A stretch of 64,000 bases of DNA from DASRJJ01 sp050730855 (GTDB lineage: Bacteria > Patescibacteriota > Saccharimonadia > Saccharimonadales > UBA4665), in contig JBOHNU010000001.1 in assembly GCA_050730855.1 (NCBI GenBank), positions 62,001 through 126,000 on the forward strand, written 5' to 3'. Made by a program: the position numbers and the translations under genes. Positions 1 to 8,711 of this stretch are shown here, in pieces. A model generated the notes under the pieces. The model was not told the origin of the DNA. It did not search any database and saw only the letters and a program-made list of their open reading frames with translations. The stretch's first letter is position 1. Each line of letters begins with the position of its first letter.

Positions 1-438
1 AATACTCCACAGCAAGCTCCAGAAACCGCCGCCAACATCCGAGAACATTCGCACCAAACCATACACGATGTTTAGCAGCAAGCTGATAAACAGCAAGTTC
101 CAGCCGATTTTTTTAAAGGTCTTCAGGCCAGGCACGGCCATTAGCAGGATAACCGCGTCGATCAGCACTACGACGAGCGCAAGATAAAAGAAAAAGTTAA
201 AACTGTTGTCGGTCACGGCGCGGCCATAATACTGATTTAGGTAGTCGGCGGCACGGTTCAGTGGCTCGATGTACTCAGACAGCCGCCATAGTGACCAAGC
301 TGCCCAAAGCTGCAATATGCCAAAAATTAACGCCAGCCACCACAGTGCGCCGGCCAAGCCTTTGCGCGAACCCTCCGACATCTTAGGCGTCTTGCTATAC
401 CAGCCGGCTACTATTGCTTCTAACTTTTGTAGTCCCAT
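1..438 (-). CDS. Membrane protein, 3' end beyond window
   Basis: This minus-strand reading frame starts at the ATG at 438 and is still open at position 1, so the C-terminus is missing. The start is supported by a GAGGGTGAT Shine-Dalgarno just upstream. The visible 146 residues begin with a basic amphipathic stretch and then contain hydrophobic segments at about residues 30-48, 80-97 and 105-122, separated by short basic loops, as in a polytopic inner-membrane protein. I do not recognise a family. It follows the cyo operon on the same strand, separated by a palindromic repeat, so it may be a separate unit. Confidence 0.6.
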   Translation of the reverse strand, partial: MGLQKLEAIVAGWYSKTPKMSEGSRKGLAGALWWLALIFGILQLWAAWSLWRLSEYIEPLNRAADYLNQYYGRAVTDNSFNFFFYLALVVVLIDAVILLMAVPGLKTFKKIGWNLLFISLLLNIVYGLVRMFSDVGGGFWSLLWSI

Positions 439-508
439 ATCACCCTCGCTAGTTATGTTGTTGTCCTAAGCATAAACCAGTATCGGGAAGGATTCAAGCA
501 AGCGCGAG

Positions 509-616
509 CCCAACCCCTACACCCTCCCGTCACGGCACGTGCGGGTCACCAAATGTGCTTAGATAGCACATTTGGCGCTTCCGAGGCGCCTTAGTCGGGA
601 GGGTGTAGGGGTTGGG
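509..616. repeat. Palindromic element, family 1, copy A
   Basis: A 21-bp perfect inverted repeat (509-529 and 596-616) encloses a 66-bp centre. The centre contains a second perfect 11-bp stem (549-559 with 565-575) around the loop TAGAT. The roughly 57-bp core (534-590) is nearly the same as the core at 52309-52366, but the outer arms are different. It fills most of the gap between two minus-strand genes. There is no T-tract, so it is not a typical intrinsic terminator, although it could act as one. Confidence 0.85.
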
Positions 617-642
617 AGTGAGAAAATCAGGATCACGCTTAA

Positions 643-915
643 TTACTCAGACTTTTGCCGCTCAAGCGCCAGCAATTTGTTGCGGGCGGCCGCAATAACA
701 ACTGTCATAACGCCTACGTACAGCAAACCTGTCATGCAGGTACGGAGCATGGCCGCTTGCGAAACAACTACTAAGTACGTGCCGGAGGCAACCGTTGCCG
801 CAACCAACCCGTAGCTAACGCGTAGCTTGACCCGGCTGGGCGAAAAGTACAAATAAGTCGAGAAGCCAACGCTAAATAGCGCAATGGCGATGTGCAATAT
901 CAGCATAGAACCCAT
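643..915 (-). CDS. Small three-helix membrane protein
   Basis: 90 residues with three hydrophobic helices at about residues 4-23, 33-51 and 59-76 and a charged C-terminal tail. It starts 20 bp downstream of the cyoE stop on the same strand and is probably the last gene of the cyo operon. By position it could be an assembly or accessory factor of the oxidase, but that is inference from context only. No family was recognised. A second in-frame ATG four codons in is an alternative start. Confidence 0.55.
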   Translation of the reverse strand: MGSMLILHIAIALFSVGFSTYLYFSPSRVKLRVSYGLVAATVASGTYLVVVSQAAMLRTCMTGLLYVGVMTVVIAAARNKLLALERQKSE

Positions 916-935
916 TTCATAGTTTTAGTATGCCA

Positions 936-1790
936 CTAGGGGAGCCAGGCGTCCAGCCCAATAGCCAAGCTAAACCCCAAGATAACCACGAGCGAAAACT
1001 TAAACATTCCCCGCGCCCACGCCGTATTGTCCTGCACCTTAAACCCGCGCATTCCAAGCCGCAGCCAATTGAGCCCCAGCACTAACATCACCGCCAGGTA
1101 TGTATAGCCGGCGTAACCAAACACGGCCAACAGTGTAGCGGCGGCAATGAAGGCCGCTATAAAGCCGACCATCTGCATTTTGGTGACTCTAACACCACTT
1201 TTAACCGGCAGCACAGGCAGACCGGCCGCCAAGTAGTCGGCTCTCCGGTATATGGCAATAGAATAAAAATGCGGCATTTGCCATAGCGCCAAAATCAAAA
1301 ACAGTATCAGCGCGCCGCCGTCAAATGCGCCAGTAACCGCGGTATAGCCTGCTACTACCGGTGTGGCACCCGCGATACTGCCCACCGCAGTCCCGAGCGT
1401 GGAGCGCCGTTTCCATATTGTGTAAAACACCAGGTAGTCAACATACCCCACCACGCCAACCAGTAAAGTAACAGGGTTCGTAGCCAAAGCCAGCACCAAA
1501 AATCCCAGCAGCCCAAGCGTTGCCGCGAAGGCAAACGCCGCACGGGACGAAATACTGCCAATAGCCAAAGCACGCTGTTTGGTGCGCGCCATTTTGGCAT
1601 CTATATTGCGGTCGATATAGTTGTTTATTACACAGGCCGACGCGATAACCAGCGACGTCCCGGCTAGCACAGCAGCCATCAGCCACAGATCGATGTCGCC
1701 CCTCGAGGCCATCAAAAATCCGCCGGTTGCCGTAAGCAAATTGCCGTAAATAATGCCGGGCTTGGTGAGCTGATAATATTTCCGAATCAT
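936..1790 (-). CDS. cyoE: Protoheme IX farnesyltransferase (heme O synthase)
   Basis: CyoE/CtaB converts protoheme IX to heme O by adding a farnesyl group, giving the oxidase its high-spin heme. The 284-residue protein has the UbiA-family pattern N-N-x-x-D-R-N-I-D-x-x-M-x-R-T near residues 66-80, and the second motif around Y-x-x-A-D-Y. About seven to nine hydrophobic helices are visible. The frame is open further upstream, but the ATG at 1790 is chosen because GGAGA precedes it and family similarity begins there (I-R-K-Y-Y-Q-L-T-K-P). It is the last cyo gene, 37 bp after cyoD. A source of farnesyl diphosphate is needed. Confidence 0.93.
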   Translation of the reverse strand: MIRKYYQLTKPGIIYGNLLTATGGFLMASRGDIDLWLMAAVLAGTSLVIASACVINNYIDRNIDAKMARTKQRALAIGSISSRAAFAFAATLGLLGFLVLALATNPVTLLVGVVGYVDYLVFYTIWKRRSTLGTAVGSIAGATPVVAGYTAVTGAFDGGALILFLILALWQMPHFYSIAIYRRADYLAAGLPVLPVKSGVRVTKMQMVGFIAAFIAAATLLAVFGYAGYTYLAVMLVLGLNWLRLGMRGFKVQDNTAWARGMFKFSLVVILGFSLAIGLDAWLP

Positions 1791-1827
1791 GAACGTCTCC
1801 TGGAAGGTGCTGTCCCGGCGGGCAACA

Positions 1828-2214
1828 TTAATACCCCTCATCCTCAATAATCCGCTGCTCCAGCTCCTCCGGCGGCAAGAGCGTGTGGTAGTCAAGATTG
1901 GACATAATCCACAGCGTGCCAAGCACCAAAATAAACAGCACCACCAGCATAAAGCTAAAGACCACCAGATTAAACCGCGGCCGCCGCTCGCGCCCCAAGT
2001 GCAAGAAGAACACCATTTGCACCACAAACTGCACCACAGCCAGGCCGATGATAGCTCCAATCAGCAGGTTGCGGCTGGCCAGCGCCTGGTTGACCACCAG
2101 TGCATACGCCACCAGCGTTAGCGCCACCGACAGCACGAACCCGGCGACGTAGGTGGCCACGGTGCCGTGAGCGGCGCTGTTTTGCAGCTCGTTTTGCCTG
2201 ACTTGCTCGCTCAT
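1828..2214 (-). CDS. cyoD: Cytochrome bo-type quinol oxidase subunit IV
   Basis: 128 residues with three membrane helices, at about 24-44, 50-70 and 80-103, and the typical subunit IV feature V-V-Q-x-x-V-Q-M-V-F-F-L-H-L in the second helix. In E. coli this small subunit helps assemble the copper site of subunit I. The tail is acidic. The start lies 1 nt after the cyoC stop, which indicates translational coupling. The order cyoA-B-C-D-E is that of the classic operon. Confidence 0.9.
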   Translation of the reverse strand: MSEQVRQNELQNSAAHGTVATYVAGFVLSVALTLVAYALVVNQALASRNLLIGAIIGLAVVQFVVQMVFFLHLGRERRPRFNLVVFSFMLVVLFILVLGTLWIMSNLDYHTLLPPEELEQRIIEDEGY

Positions 2215-2215
2215 A

Positions 2216-2818
2216 TCAAGCCACTCCCATTAAATACACGATAGAAAATATAAAAATCCACACAATATCCAGGAAGTGCCAGAACAGGCTAAGCATAATC
2301 AGCCGGCGTGTGTTGGCATGAGTAAAGCCGCGTCGCCATACCTGGGCAAGCAGTACAGACATCCAGATGAGGCCAGCGGTAATGTGTAGCCCGTGCGTGC
2401 CAACCAGCGTAAAGAACGCCGACAAAAACGCGCTGGCTCGCCAGCTGTTGCCCTCTTGAACCAAGTGGGCAAACTCAGTTAACTCCATCCCCAAAAACGA
2501 AACCCCAAGTACGAAAGTTAAGCCAAACCATGTGAACACGCCGGTTTTGTCCCGGCGATAAGCGGCAAGCATAGCTAGACCGCAAGCAAAACTACTGGTA
2601 AGTAATATGAGCGTCTCGGCCAAAACAAACGGCATGTCGAAAATCTCGGCGCCGCTAACACCGCCGGCGGTCTGCCCGCGTAGCACGGCGTAGGCGCCAA
2701 ATAAACTGGCGAACAAAATGCAGTCGGTCATGAGGTATGCCCAAAAGCCGGCGGTGGTTTTGGCCGTGGTTTCGGCTTCTTGCGCCTGGCCGGCAGTTTT
2801 TAGGATGGTGTCGCTCAT
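2216..2818 (-). CDS. cyoC: Cytochrome bo-type quinol oxidase subunit III
   Basis: Subunit III of the heme-copper oxidase, 200 residues with five hydrophobic helices as in the short CyoC form. Recognisable family features are G-F-W-A-Y-L-M-T-D near residue 23, F-x-G-M-E-L-x-E-F near residue 108, and the H-G-L-H-I-T-x-G-L-I-W segment near residue 143. This subunit binds lipid and stabilises subunit I. It overlaps cyoB by 4 bp (ATGA), so the two are translationally coupled. The length is normal for CyoC (E. coli 204). Confidence 0.93.
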   Translation of the reverse strand: MSDTILKTAGQAQEAETTAKTTAGFWAYLMTDCILFASLFGAYAVLRGQTAGGVSGAEIFDMPFVLAETLILLTSSFACGLAMLAAYRRDKTGVFTWFGLTFVLGVSFLGMELTEFAHLVQEGNSWRASAFLSAFFTLVGTHGLHITAGLIWMSVLLAQVWRRGFTHANTRRLIMLSLFWHFLDIVWIFIFSIVYLMGVA

Positions 2819-4845
2819 GCGTTGCTCCTGGCCTCAAACTTGGCAACTTCGCTGGCCAGTACAGTGTACTCGGTTTCTTCGGCGTTAGAGCGGGCGATAA
2901 TACTGCCAATTACTACCAACAACCCCAAGCCCGCCAACCACCACAAATGCCAGATAAGCCCAAAGCCAACCATGAACGCCCCAGCGGCGATAAACATGCC
3001 CAGCGGCGTATTTTTAGGCAACCGGATCGGCTCGTACACCGGCTTTTCTTTTTTGGCGTGCTTTGCAGCCCAGAACGCATCGCGCCCATGCACTTCGGGT
3101 ATTTTAGCAAAATCGTAATATGGCGGCGGGGAGGTGGTAGACCACTCCAATGTGCGGCCATCCCACGGGTCGTTGCCGGCCGCCAGTTTATGCCCGGAAC
3201 CGAATAGCCGTCGCAGCGCCCTAAGCACTTTACCAGGCGCGGTATTGTCTCTGGCCAGATACAGCCAAGTGCTCGCGCCGACTTGCAGCATTTGCAGTCC
3301 AACGCCTATAAGGATAGTAACTAGGCCAACGCCAGCAACTATAAACAACCCTTGCCAACCCTGGCTAGGGTCGTAATAGTCAAGCCGGCGCGTTGCGCCC
3401 ATCAAACCCAAAATGTACAGCGGCACAAACGCCAGCAAAAAACCCACCAGCCAGCACCAAAACGCCGCCTTACCCAAGCCCTCGTGCAGCCGGAAGCCGG
3501 TAAACTTCGGCCACCAATAGGTAAATCCGGCGAACGATCCAAACAGCACGCCGCCGATAATCATGGTATGGAAGTGGGCAACCAAGAATAGGCTGTTGTG
3601 TACCTGGAAGTCAATCGCTGGCACGCTCATCATCACGCCGGCCACGCCACCCAGCGTAAATGTAACAACAAAGCCAAGAAACCACAGCATAGGCGTGTCA
3701 AAATGCACCCGCCCGCGGTACATCGTAAATAGCCAGTTAAATACCTTGACACCGGTGGGCACGGCGATAATCATCGTCATAATGCCAAAGAAGGCGTTGA
3801 CGTTGGCCCCCGCGCCCATCGTAAAAAAGTGATGCACCCACACAATGAACGACAAAAAGGTAATGGCCACGATCGCCCAAACCATAGAAACGTAGCCAAA
3901 CAGCCGCTTGCGCGACAATGTAGCCACAACTTCCGAGAAAATCCCGAAGGCTGGCAAAATAAGAATGTACACTTCGGGGTGCCCCCACGCCCAGATAAAG
4001 TTTACGTACAGCATGGCGTTGCCGCCGAGGTCGGTTGTAAAGAAATGCATGCCCAACAAGCGGTCGAGCGACAGCATGCCCAGCGTTGCGGTAAGTATGG
4101 GAAAGGCAAAAACGATAAGCACCAGCGCTCCGAGCGTCGCCCAGACTAACATCGGCATTTGCATCAACCGCATGCCGGGTGCGCGCATTTTGAAAATGGT
4201 TACCAGAAAATTAATGCCCGACAGCAGACTGCCCACGCCAGCAATTTGCAGCGCCCAAATCCAATAGTCCACGCCCGGACCGGGGCTAAACTCCAGCCCA
4301 CTCAAAGGAGGGTAGGCCAGCCAGCCAGCGCCGGAAAACTCACCGCCCACCAGCAAAAACAGGTTGACGAGCAGTGCGCCAGCAGCGAACAGCCAAAAAC
4401 TGGTGGCGTTTAGGAAGGGGAAGGCTACGTCGCGTGCGCCGATAATCAGTGGAATAACCAAGTTGAACAGGGCGAAAATCACGCCCATAGCCACAAAGAA
4501 AATCATAATGGTGCCATGCGCGGTAAATACTTGCTGGAAATGTTCAGAGGAAAGCAGCGCGTCCTGGCTGCCAAAGGCCTGCTGGGCGCGCATCATAGAT
4601 GCGTCCGCCAAGCCGCGCAGCAACATAGCTGCGGCGACCACCAGGTACATTACTCCGATGCGTTTGGGGTCAAGCGTCGTCAGCCACTCACGCCACAGCC
4701 AACGCCACCTCTTTAACGCGGTAATAAGCAACACAACCGCCAGGCCGCCGAGTGCGAACGTCAGCGTACCCATGCCCAAAATAAATCCGTGCTCGAACGG
4801 ATTAAGCGGGTTAAAATGAGCCAGCAAACCTAGCAGTTCCATCAA
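2815..4845 (-). CDS. cyoB: Cytochrome bo-type quinol oxidase subunit I
   Basis: Catalytic subunit that reduces O2 with electrons from quinol and pumps protons; 676 residues, close to E. coli CyoB (663). Visible features include the first heme ligand in F-T-A-H-G-x-I-M, G-H-P-E-V-Y with the copper histidine, cross-linked tyrosine and D-channel glutamate, the H-H copper pair, and H-F-H-T for the other heme ligands. The quinol-site residues of the bo enzyme are also present (L-L-R-G-x-A-D-A-x-M-M-R, then H-F-Q-Q). This argues for a quinol rather than cytochrome c oxidase. The D-channel entry I-G-A-R-D-V-A-F-P is intact. Overlaps cyoA by 4 bp. Confidence 0.97.
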   Translation of the reverse strand: MMELLGLLAHFNPLNPFEHGFILGMGTLTFALGGLAVVLLITALKRWRWLWREWLTTLDPKRIGVMYLVVAAAMLLRGLADASMMRAQQAFGSQDALLSSEHFQQVFTAHGTIMIFFVAMGVIFALFNLVIPLIIGARDVAFPFLNATSFWLFAAGALLVNLFLLVGGEFSGAGWLAYPPLSGLEFSPGPGVDYWIWALQIAGVGSLLSGINFLVTIFKMRAPGMRLMQMPMLVWATLGALVLIVFAFPILTATLGMLSLDRLLGMHFFTTDLGGNAMLYVNFIWAWGHPEVYILILPAFGIFSEVVATLSRKRLFGYVSMVWAIVAITFLSFIVWVHHFFTMGAGANVNAFFGIMTMIIAVPTGVKVFNWLFTMYRGRVHFDTPMLWFLGFVVTFTLGGVAGVMMSVPAIDFQVHNSLFLVAHFHTMIIGGVLFGSFAGFTYWWPKFTGFRLHEGLGKAAFWCWLVGFLLAFVPLYILGLMGATRRLDYYDPSQGWQGLFIVAGVGLVTILIGVGLQMLQVGASTWLYLARDNTAPGKVLRALRRLFGSGHKLAAGNDPWDGRTLEWSTTSPPPYYDFAKIPEVHGRDAFWAAKHAKKEKPVYEPIRLPKNTPLGMFIAAGAFMVGFGLIWHLWWLAGLGLLVVIGSIIARSNAEETEYTVLASEVAKFEARSNA

Positions 4846-5765
4846 TGGTGCTCCTGCCTATAGGTGTTGGGCATTTGTGTGCCGCGCGGGCCAGAGTGCG
4901 ACATAAACTTATCCACCACTTCATCATACAGGCCGGTCTGCACCGGCGCATAGTAAGCAACTGGATTGTTCTCGCTCGGAGCGGCAAGCTGGCCATACAC
5001 CACCTTGTCCAGTTGGCCGTCGGAATTTTGGACGCTGCGCACCCACGCGTCAAAATCGTTTTGGGTGCTGGATTTGGCCGTAAAAGTCATGCCAGCAAAA
5101 CCACGACCGCTGATGTTGGCGCTACTGCCGTGATACTCCCCCGGCTGGTCGGCCTGCAAGTGCAGCCGCGTGGACATACCGCTCATGGCGTAAATCTGGC
5201 CGCCAAGCTGCGGAATCCAAAAGGAGTTCATCGGCGCATCACTCGTAATAATAAACGTCACCGGCCGATCCTCGGGGAACTGCACAAAATTAACCGTAGC
5301 GATATTCTGCTCGGGATAAATAAATAGCCACTTCCATTCCAGCGCCACCACCTGAACTTGCAGCGGTTGCTCGCTGGAAGCCAGCGGCTTAAACGGATCG
5401 AGCCTGTGCGAGGTAACCCAGGTTATCACCGACAGCACAGCAATCAACGCCAGCGGCACACCCCACCAAAGCGCCTCAATGCGCTTATCACGATCCCAAT
5501 TTGGCTCGTACTTGGCCTTTTTGTTGCTCGCGCGATATTTCCAGGCAATGTAAAAAGTGAGACCGAACACCGGCACTACGATTATCAGCGACAGCAGCGA
5601 CGCCAGTAAAATGAGGTTGCGCTCCTGCTCGGCAATAGTGCCGGCGCTGTTAAGCACTGCGATGTTTTTTCCAGCCAGCAGCCACACCGCCAGCACAATA
5701 ACCGCCAACGAAACAACGACTGCCGCCGCCAACAAAACCGGTGCGCGCTTGCTTTCCCTCGCCAT
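4842..5765 (-). CDS. cyoA: Cytochrome bo-type quinol oxidase subunit II
   Basis: Subunit II, 307 residues. An N-terminal signal-anchor (about residues 8-31) and a second helix (about 50-74) precede a soluble cupredoxin-fold domain with [13 protein letters not shown] and [14 protein letters not shown]. The CuA ligands (Cys-x3-Cys) are absent, as expected for a quinol oxidase. Unlike E. coli CyoA there is no lipobox cysteine. It is the first gene of the operon. A TATACT -10 box on the minus strand (5776-5781) lies only 10 nt before the ATG, which predicts a very short or absent leader. Confidence 0.95.
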   Translation of the reverse strand: MARESKRAPVLLAAAVVVSLAVIVLAVWLLAGKNIAVLNSAGTIAEQERNLILLASLLSLIIVVPVFGLTFYIAWKYRASNKKAKYEPNWDRDKRIEALWWGVPLALIAVLSVITWVTSHRLDPFKPLASSEQPLQVQVVALEWKWLFIYPEQNIATVNFVQFPEDRPVTFIITSDAPMNSFWIPQLGGQIYAMSGMSTRLHLQADQPGEYHGSSANISGRGFAGMTFTAKSSTQNDFDAWVRSVQNSDGQLDKVVYGQLAAPSENNPVAYYAPVQTGLYDEVVDKFMSHSGPRGTQMPNTYRQEHH

Positions 5766-5775
5766 GCTTACGTTT

Positions 5776-5781
5776 AGTATA
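5776..5781 (-). promoter_or_regulatory. -10 box of the cyo operon
   Basis: On the minus strand this reads TATACT and ends 10 nt before the cyoA ATG. The transcript would start about 3 nt before the start codon, leaving no room for a Shine-Dalgarno. No good -35 match was seen. Confidence 0.5.
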
Positions 5782-5833
5782 GCAGAGGCTTACACGGAAA
5801 GTTTGACGCCAGCGTTAGGTGGCAGAAAAACTC

Positions 5834-7513
5834 CTAGCCTTCGGCTGCGACTTTGCCCAGCGATATAAGGTGGTGCAGCCGGTAGCGCTCGTAGGCTTTT
5901 TTGTTGCTGCCGTGTTTGCGGATGAAACTGCTGATTTGCTCGGTGCCGATAAAGTTCGGCAAAATTACGTATGCCGCGCCCTTTTTATACAGCTCGGCCG
6001 CGTCATCGTAGCTGCCGGCGTGGCAAATAAACAGCGCCTGCTTGTTGTGGCGTTTGAGATAGGCGGCGATCAGGCCGTTGGTGCCAACGTCGCTGATAAC
6101 GCTAATAACCAGCTCGGAACGGTGTACGCCCAGCTCTTCCAGCAATTCCAAGTCTGTGGCGTCGCCGTAAACATGGTGAATGCCTTGCGTTTCCAGGTTT
6201 TCAATAATTTCGGGGTTAAAGTCTATAACTATGTACTCTTTCTTCATGCGGCGGAAGGTTTTGACAAACTCGTATCCGCCCTTGCGAAAGCCTAACAGCA
6301 CCAACGGGTAGTACTTAAGATCGCCCAATTCTTTCTGGGTTTTTTTGCGTTCAAAGACGGCTAGCGCGCGCTTAAAGCGGCGGTAAAGTTTATCGTCGTA
6401 CTTCATAAGATATGTGGACAGCACAATGGTTATAAGCGCCACCAACGTCATCACCGTCACTACGTGGTCACTGACCAGGCCGGTGCTGGCAGCAAGCACT
6501 ATGAGAATAATTGAAAACTCACTAATTTGCGACAAATGTACCGCCGCCTTAAAGCCGGTTTGCTTGGTGTAGCCCAAAAGTCCCAGCCCCGCAAGCGTTA
6601 GCAGCGGTTTAAAGAACATTACTAGAGCGGAGATAACCAGGGCAGGCACAATCGCCGGCCCCACGCGGTCGATGCCAAGGTGAATACCCAGACCGATGAA
6701 GAACAAAATTATAAAAAAGTCGCGCAGCGGCTTAAGCCGCGTCGCCATCTCTTGCGCGTAAGGCAGATGCGCCAAGGTGACACCCGCGAACAGCGCCCCC
6801 ACCTCCAACGAAAATCCCGCCCACGAAAACGCGCTGGCAATGCCGAACGTCCAGGCCAGCGAAAACAAAAACAACAGCTCCTGGCTGTGGGCAAAAAACT
6901 TAGCCAGCCGCGGCATAACATAGGCGCCCAGAAGCGCCAGCAGCGTGCCGATAGCTAAGCCCTTCAGAGCCAGCCAGCCGAAGTCGCTCACCGTGGAGCC
7001 GCCAGCCACGGCCGATACGGCTAAAATCGCCAATGTCGCCGCAATGTCCTCAACCAACAGTACGCCGATGGCCAGCTGGCCGTACAGCCGCGACTGACCT
7101 TTTTTGTCACTAAGAACTTTAACCACGATAATTGTGCTGCTAAACAGCAGGGCAGTGGCAATGAGCAAACTTTCGGTGGTGTCAAACCCAAGTAGCAAAC
7201 TGACGCCATAGCCCGCTGTGCCAAGCCCGGCGATAATCAGCACAAAAGTCAGCACCGCCGGCTTGCCCATGCTACGGATGACGCGCACGTTCAGGCTAAG
7301 ACCAATCATAAATAGCAGCAGCGCTATGCCAATTTGGCTAAACGAGTCGAAGGCTTCCCTGGCATGAATAACATTTAAGAGCGCCGGCCCCACCAAAAAG
7401 CCGGACACAATGTAGCCGATAATCGGCGGCTGGCGAAACAGCCGCGCCAACACCGAAATGCCAGCGGCCAAGGCAAGCACAAGACTTAGCTGATAAAAAA
7501 TCGAATCATCCAT
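5834..7513 (-). CDS. CPA2-type monovalent cation:proton antiporter with TrkA-N domain
   Basis: 559 residues. The first 380 or so form a Na+/H+-exchanger-type domain of 11-13 helices (Q-P-P-I-I-G-Y-I-V-S-G near residue 28, L-F-M-I-G-L near 87, L-V-E-D-I-A-A near 152), typical of KefB/RosB-like potassium/proton antiporters. Residues from about 400 form a Rossmann RCK/TrkA-N domain (V-I-D-F-N-P-E, H-V-Y-G-D-A-T-D) that normally gates the channel in response to nucleotides. The glycine loop is irregular (G-F-R-K-G-G), so nucleotide specificity is uncertain. It stands alone on the minus strand upstream of the cyo operon and probably serves pH and K+ balance. Confidence 0.9.
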   Translation of the reverse strand: MDDSIFYQLSLVLALAAGISVLARLFRQPPIIGYIVSGFLVGPALLNVIHAREAFDSFSQIGIALLLFMIGLSLNVRVIRSMGKPAVLTFVLIIAGLGTAGYGVSLLLGFDTTESLLIATALLFSSTIIVVKVLSDKKGQSRLYGQLAIGVLLVEDIAATLAILAVSAVAGGSTVSDFGWLALKGLAIGTLLALLGAYVMPRLAKFFAHSQELLFLFSLAWTFGIASAFSWAGFSLEVGALFAGVTLAHLPYAQEMATRLKPLRDFFIILFFIGLGIHLGIDRVGPAIVPALVISALVMFFKPLLTLAGLGLLGYTKQTGFKAAVHLSQISEFSIILIVLAASTGLVSDHVVTVMTLVALITIVLSTYLMKYDDKLYRRFKRALAVFERKKTQKELGDLKYYPLVLLGFRKGGYEFVKTFRRMKKEYIVIDFNPEIIENLETQGIHHVYGDATDLELLEELGVHRSELVISVISDVGTNGLIAAYLKRHNKQALFICHAGSYDDAAELYKKGAAYVILPNFIGTEQISSFIRKHGSNKKAYERYRLHHLISLGKVAAEG

Positions 7514-7615
7514 ACCGTTAGCAATATTCTGACAGAAACCGCCCAGTTCTCAAAATAGTGTTAACGTTTTGTTCGTTTAAATTGTACGCTACTTCCAAAG
7601 AACGAAAGGAAGAGC

Positions 7616-8631
7616 GTGAGTTCGGCAGCCAGCAGCTACGCCTACGACAAAGCCGCACGCCTCACCGCGGCAACTGTAGATGGCAACACCTACGCTTACA
7701 GTTATGGTGCGCCAAGCGGCAGCACTTGCAACCAACCCAGTGCCAACCCCAACGCCCACAAAAACAGCAACCGCACATCCTTTACGGCCAACGGGGTAGC
7801 CACCACCTACTGCTACAACCAAGCCGACCAACTCATCGCTAGTAGCGACGCCCAAATCGGCACGCCAACCTACGACGACCACGGTAACACCATCCAACTG
7901 GCAGGCAACGGCACACCCATAACCTTCACCTACGACGCCAGCGACAGCAATACCGCCATCCAGCAAGACACCTACAAAGTAGAATACCTCAAGACAGCCA
8001 ACGGCAGCATCCTGCGCAAAAAAGAATACCAATCCGGCACCCTCACCACGAGCTACCGTTACCTAGCCGGTAGTTCCATCCTCCAGACCTGTAGCCTCAC
8101 TGACGACTCAGCCTGTGCCACAGCAGATACGTACCTGTCGTTGCCAGGTGGTGTCACGCTAACGCTGAGCCCAGACAACCCGACCCAACAAAACAAACCA
8201 TCTACACCCTCAAAAACTTCCATGGCGATACAGCCATGACCACCAAAGCAGACGGTACCCCAACAAGCAGTGTCTACCTCTACGAACCCTTCGGCCAACC
8301 AGCAGCCTCAAGTACCTTCGCCACCAACTCCAACCCCACCAACACCACCGACAACCCCATGGCCTGGGCAGCCAATCCCACCAGAAAGATAGCCGGACAA
8401 TTCTCCATACCAATCCTCCAAATGGGCGCACGAGTCTACCTACCTACTACAGGTAGATTCCTCCAAGTAGATCCTGTTGAGGGAGGAACACTCAATGCCT
8501 ACACCTACGTCAACGATCCGGTGAATGGGAATGACTACAGTGGACAGTTCAGCCTAGGCGGTTTCATTAGCCTCATACGAGCCACAATGTCAACCCTGGC
8601 ATTTCTGAAACGTGGCGTAGTAACTTACTAG
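7616..8631 (+). pseudogene. RHS/YD-repeat C-terminal fragment, frameshifted
   Basis: Two overlapping frames (7616-8239 and 8236-8631) together encode the end of an RHS-repeat protein: YD-type repeats (Y-D-x-x-x-R-L, Y-x-Y-N-Q-A-D-Q-L) followed by the RHS core (Y-E-P-F-G near 8281 and G-R-F-L-Q-V-D-P-V-E-G-G near 8449). The RHS reading continues smoothly across about 8185-8236 only if the frame changes in the A-rich run near 8190, where F-H-G-D-T-A-M leads into the second frame. There is no signal peptide or N-terminal part, and the region after the core is only about 40 residues. It is A/C-rich, unlike its neighbours, suggesting an imported or orphan RHS tip. The two frames meet at an ATGA overlap, so coupled translation of two pieces is possible. 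Confidence 0.7.
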
Positions 8632-8644
8632 ATCATATTTACAT

Positions 8645-8669
8645 AATTCCAGGGTTTATCCTTGGAATT
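8645..8669. terminator. Hairpin between convergent genes
   Basis: A 10-bp stem with one G-T wobble (8645-8654 with 8660-8669) and a 5-nt loop lies between the convergent RHS fragment and the FAD dehydrogenase. A second small GCGC hairpin follows at about 8692-8702. There is no clear T-tract on either strand. A bidirectional terminator is the most likely role. Confidence 0.45.
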
Positions 8670-8711
8670 AGCTCGGGTTGGTCGGCATGTGAAGCGCTTT
8701 GCGCAACCATT

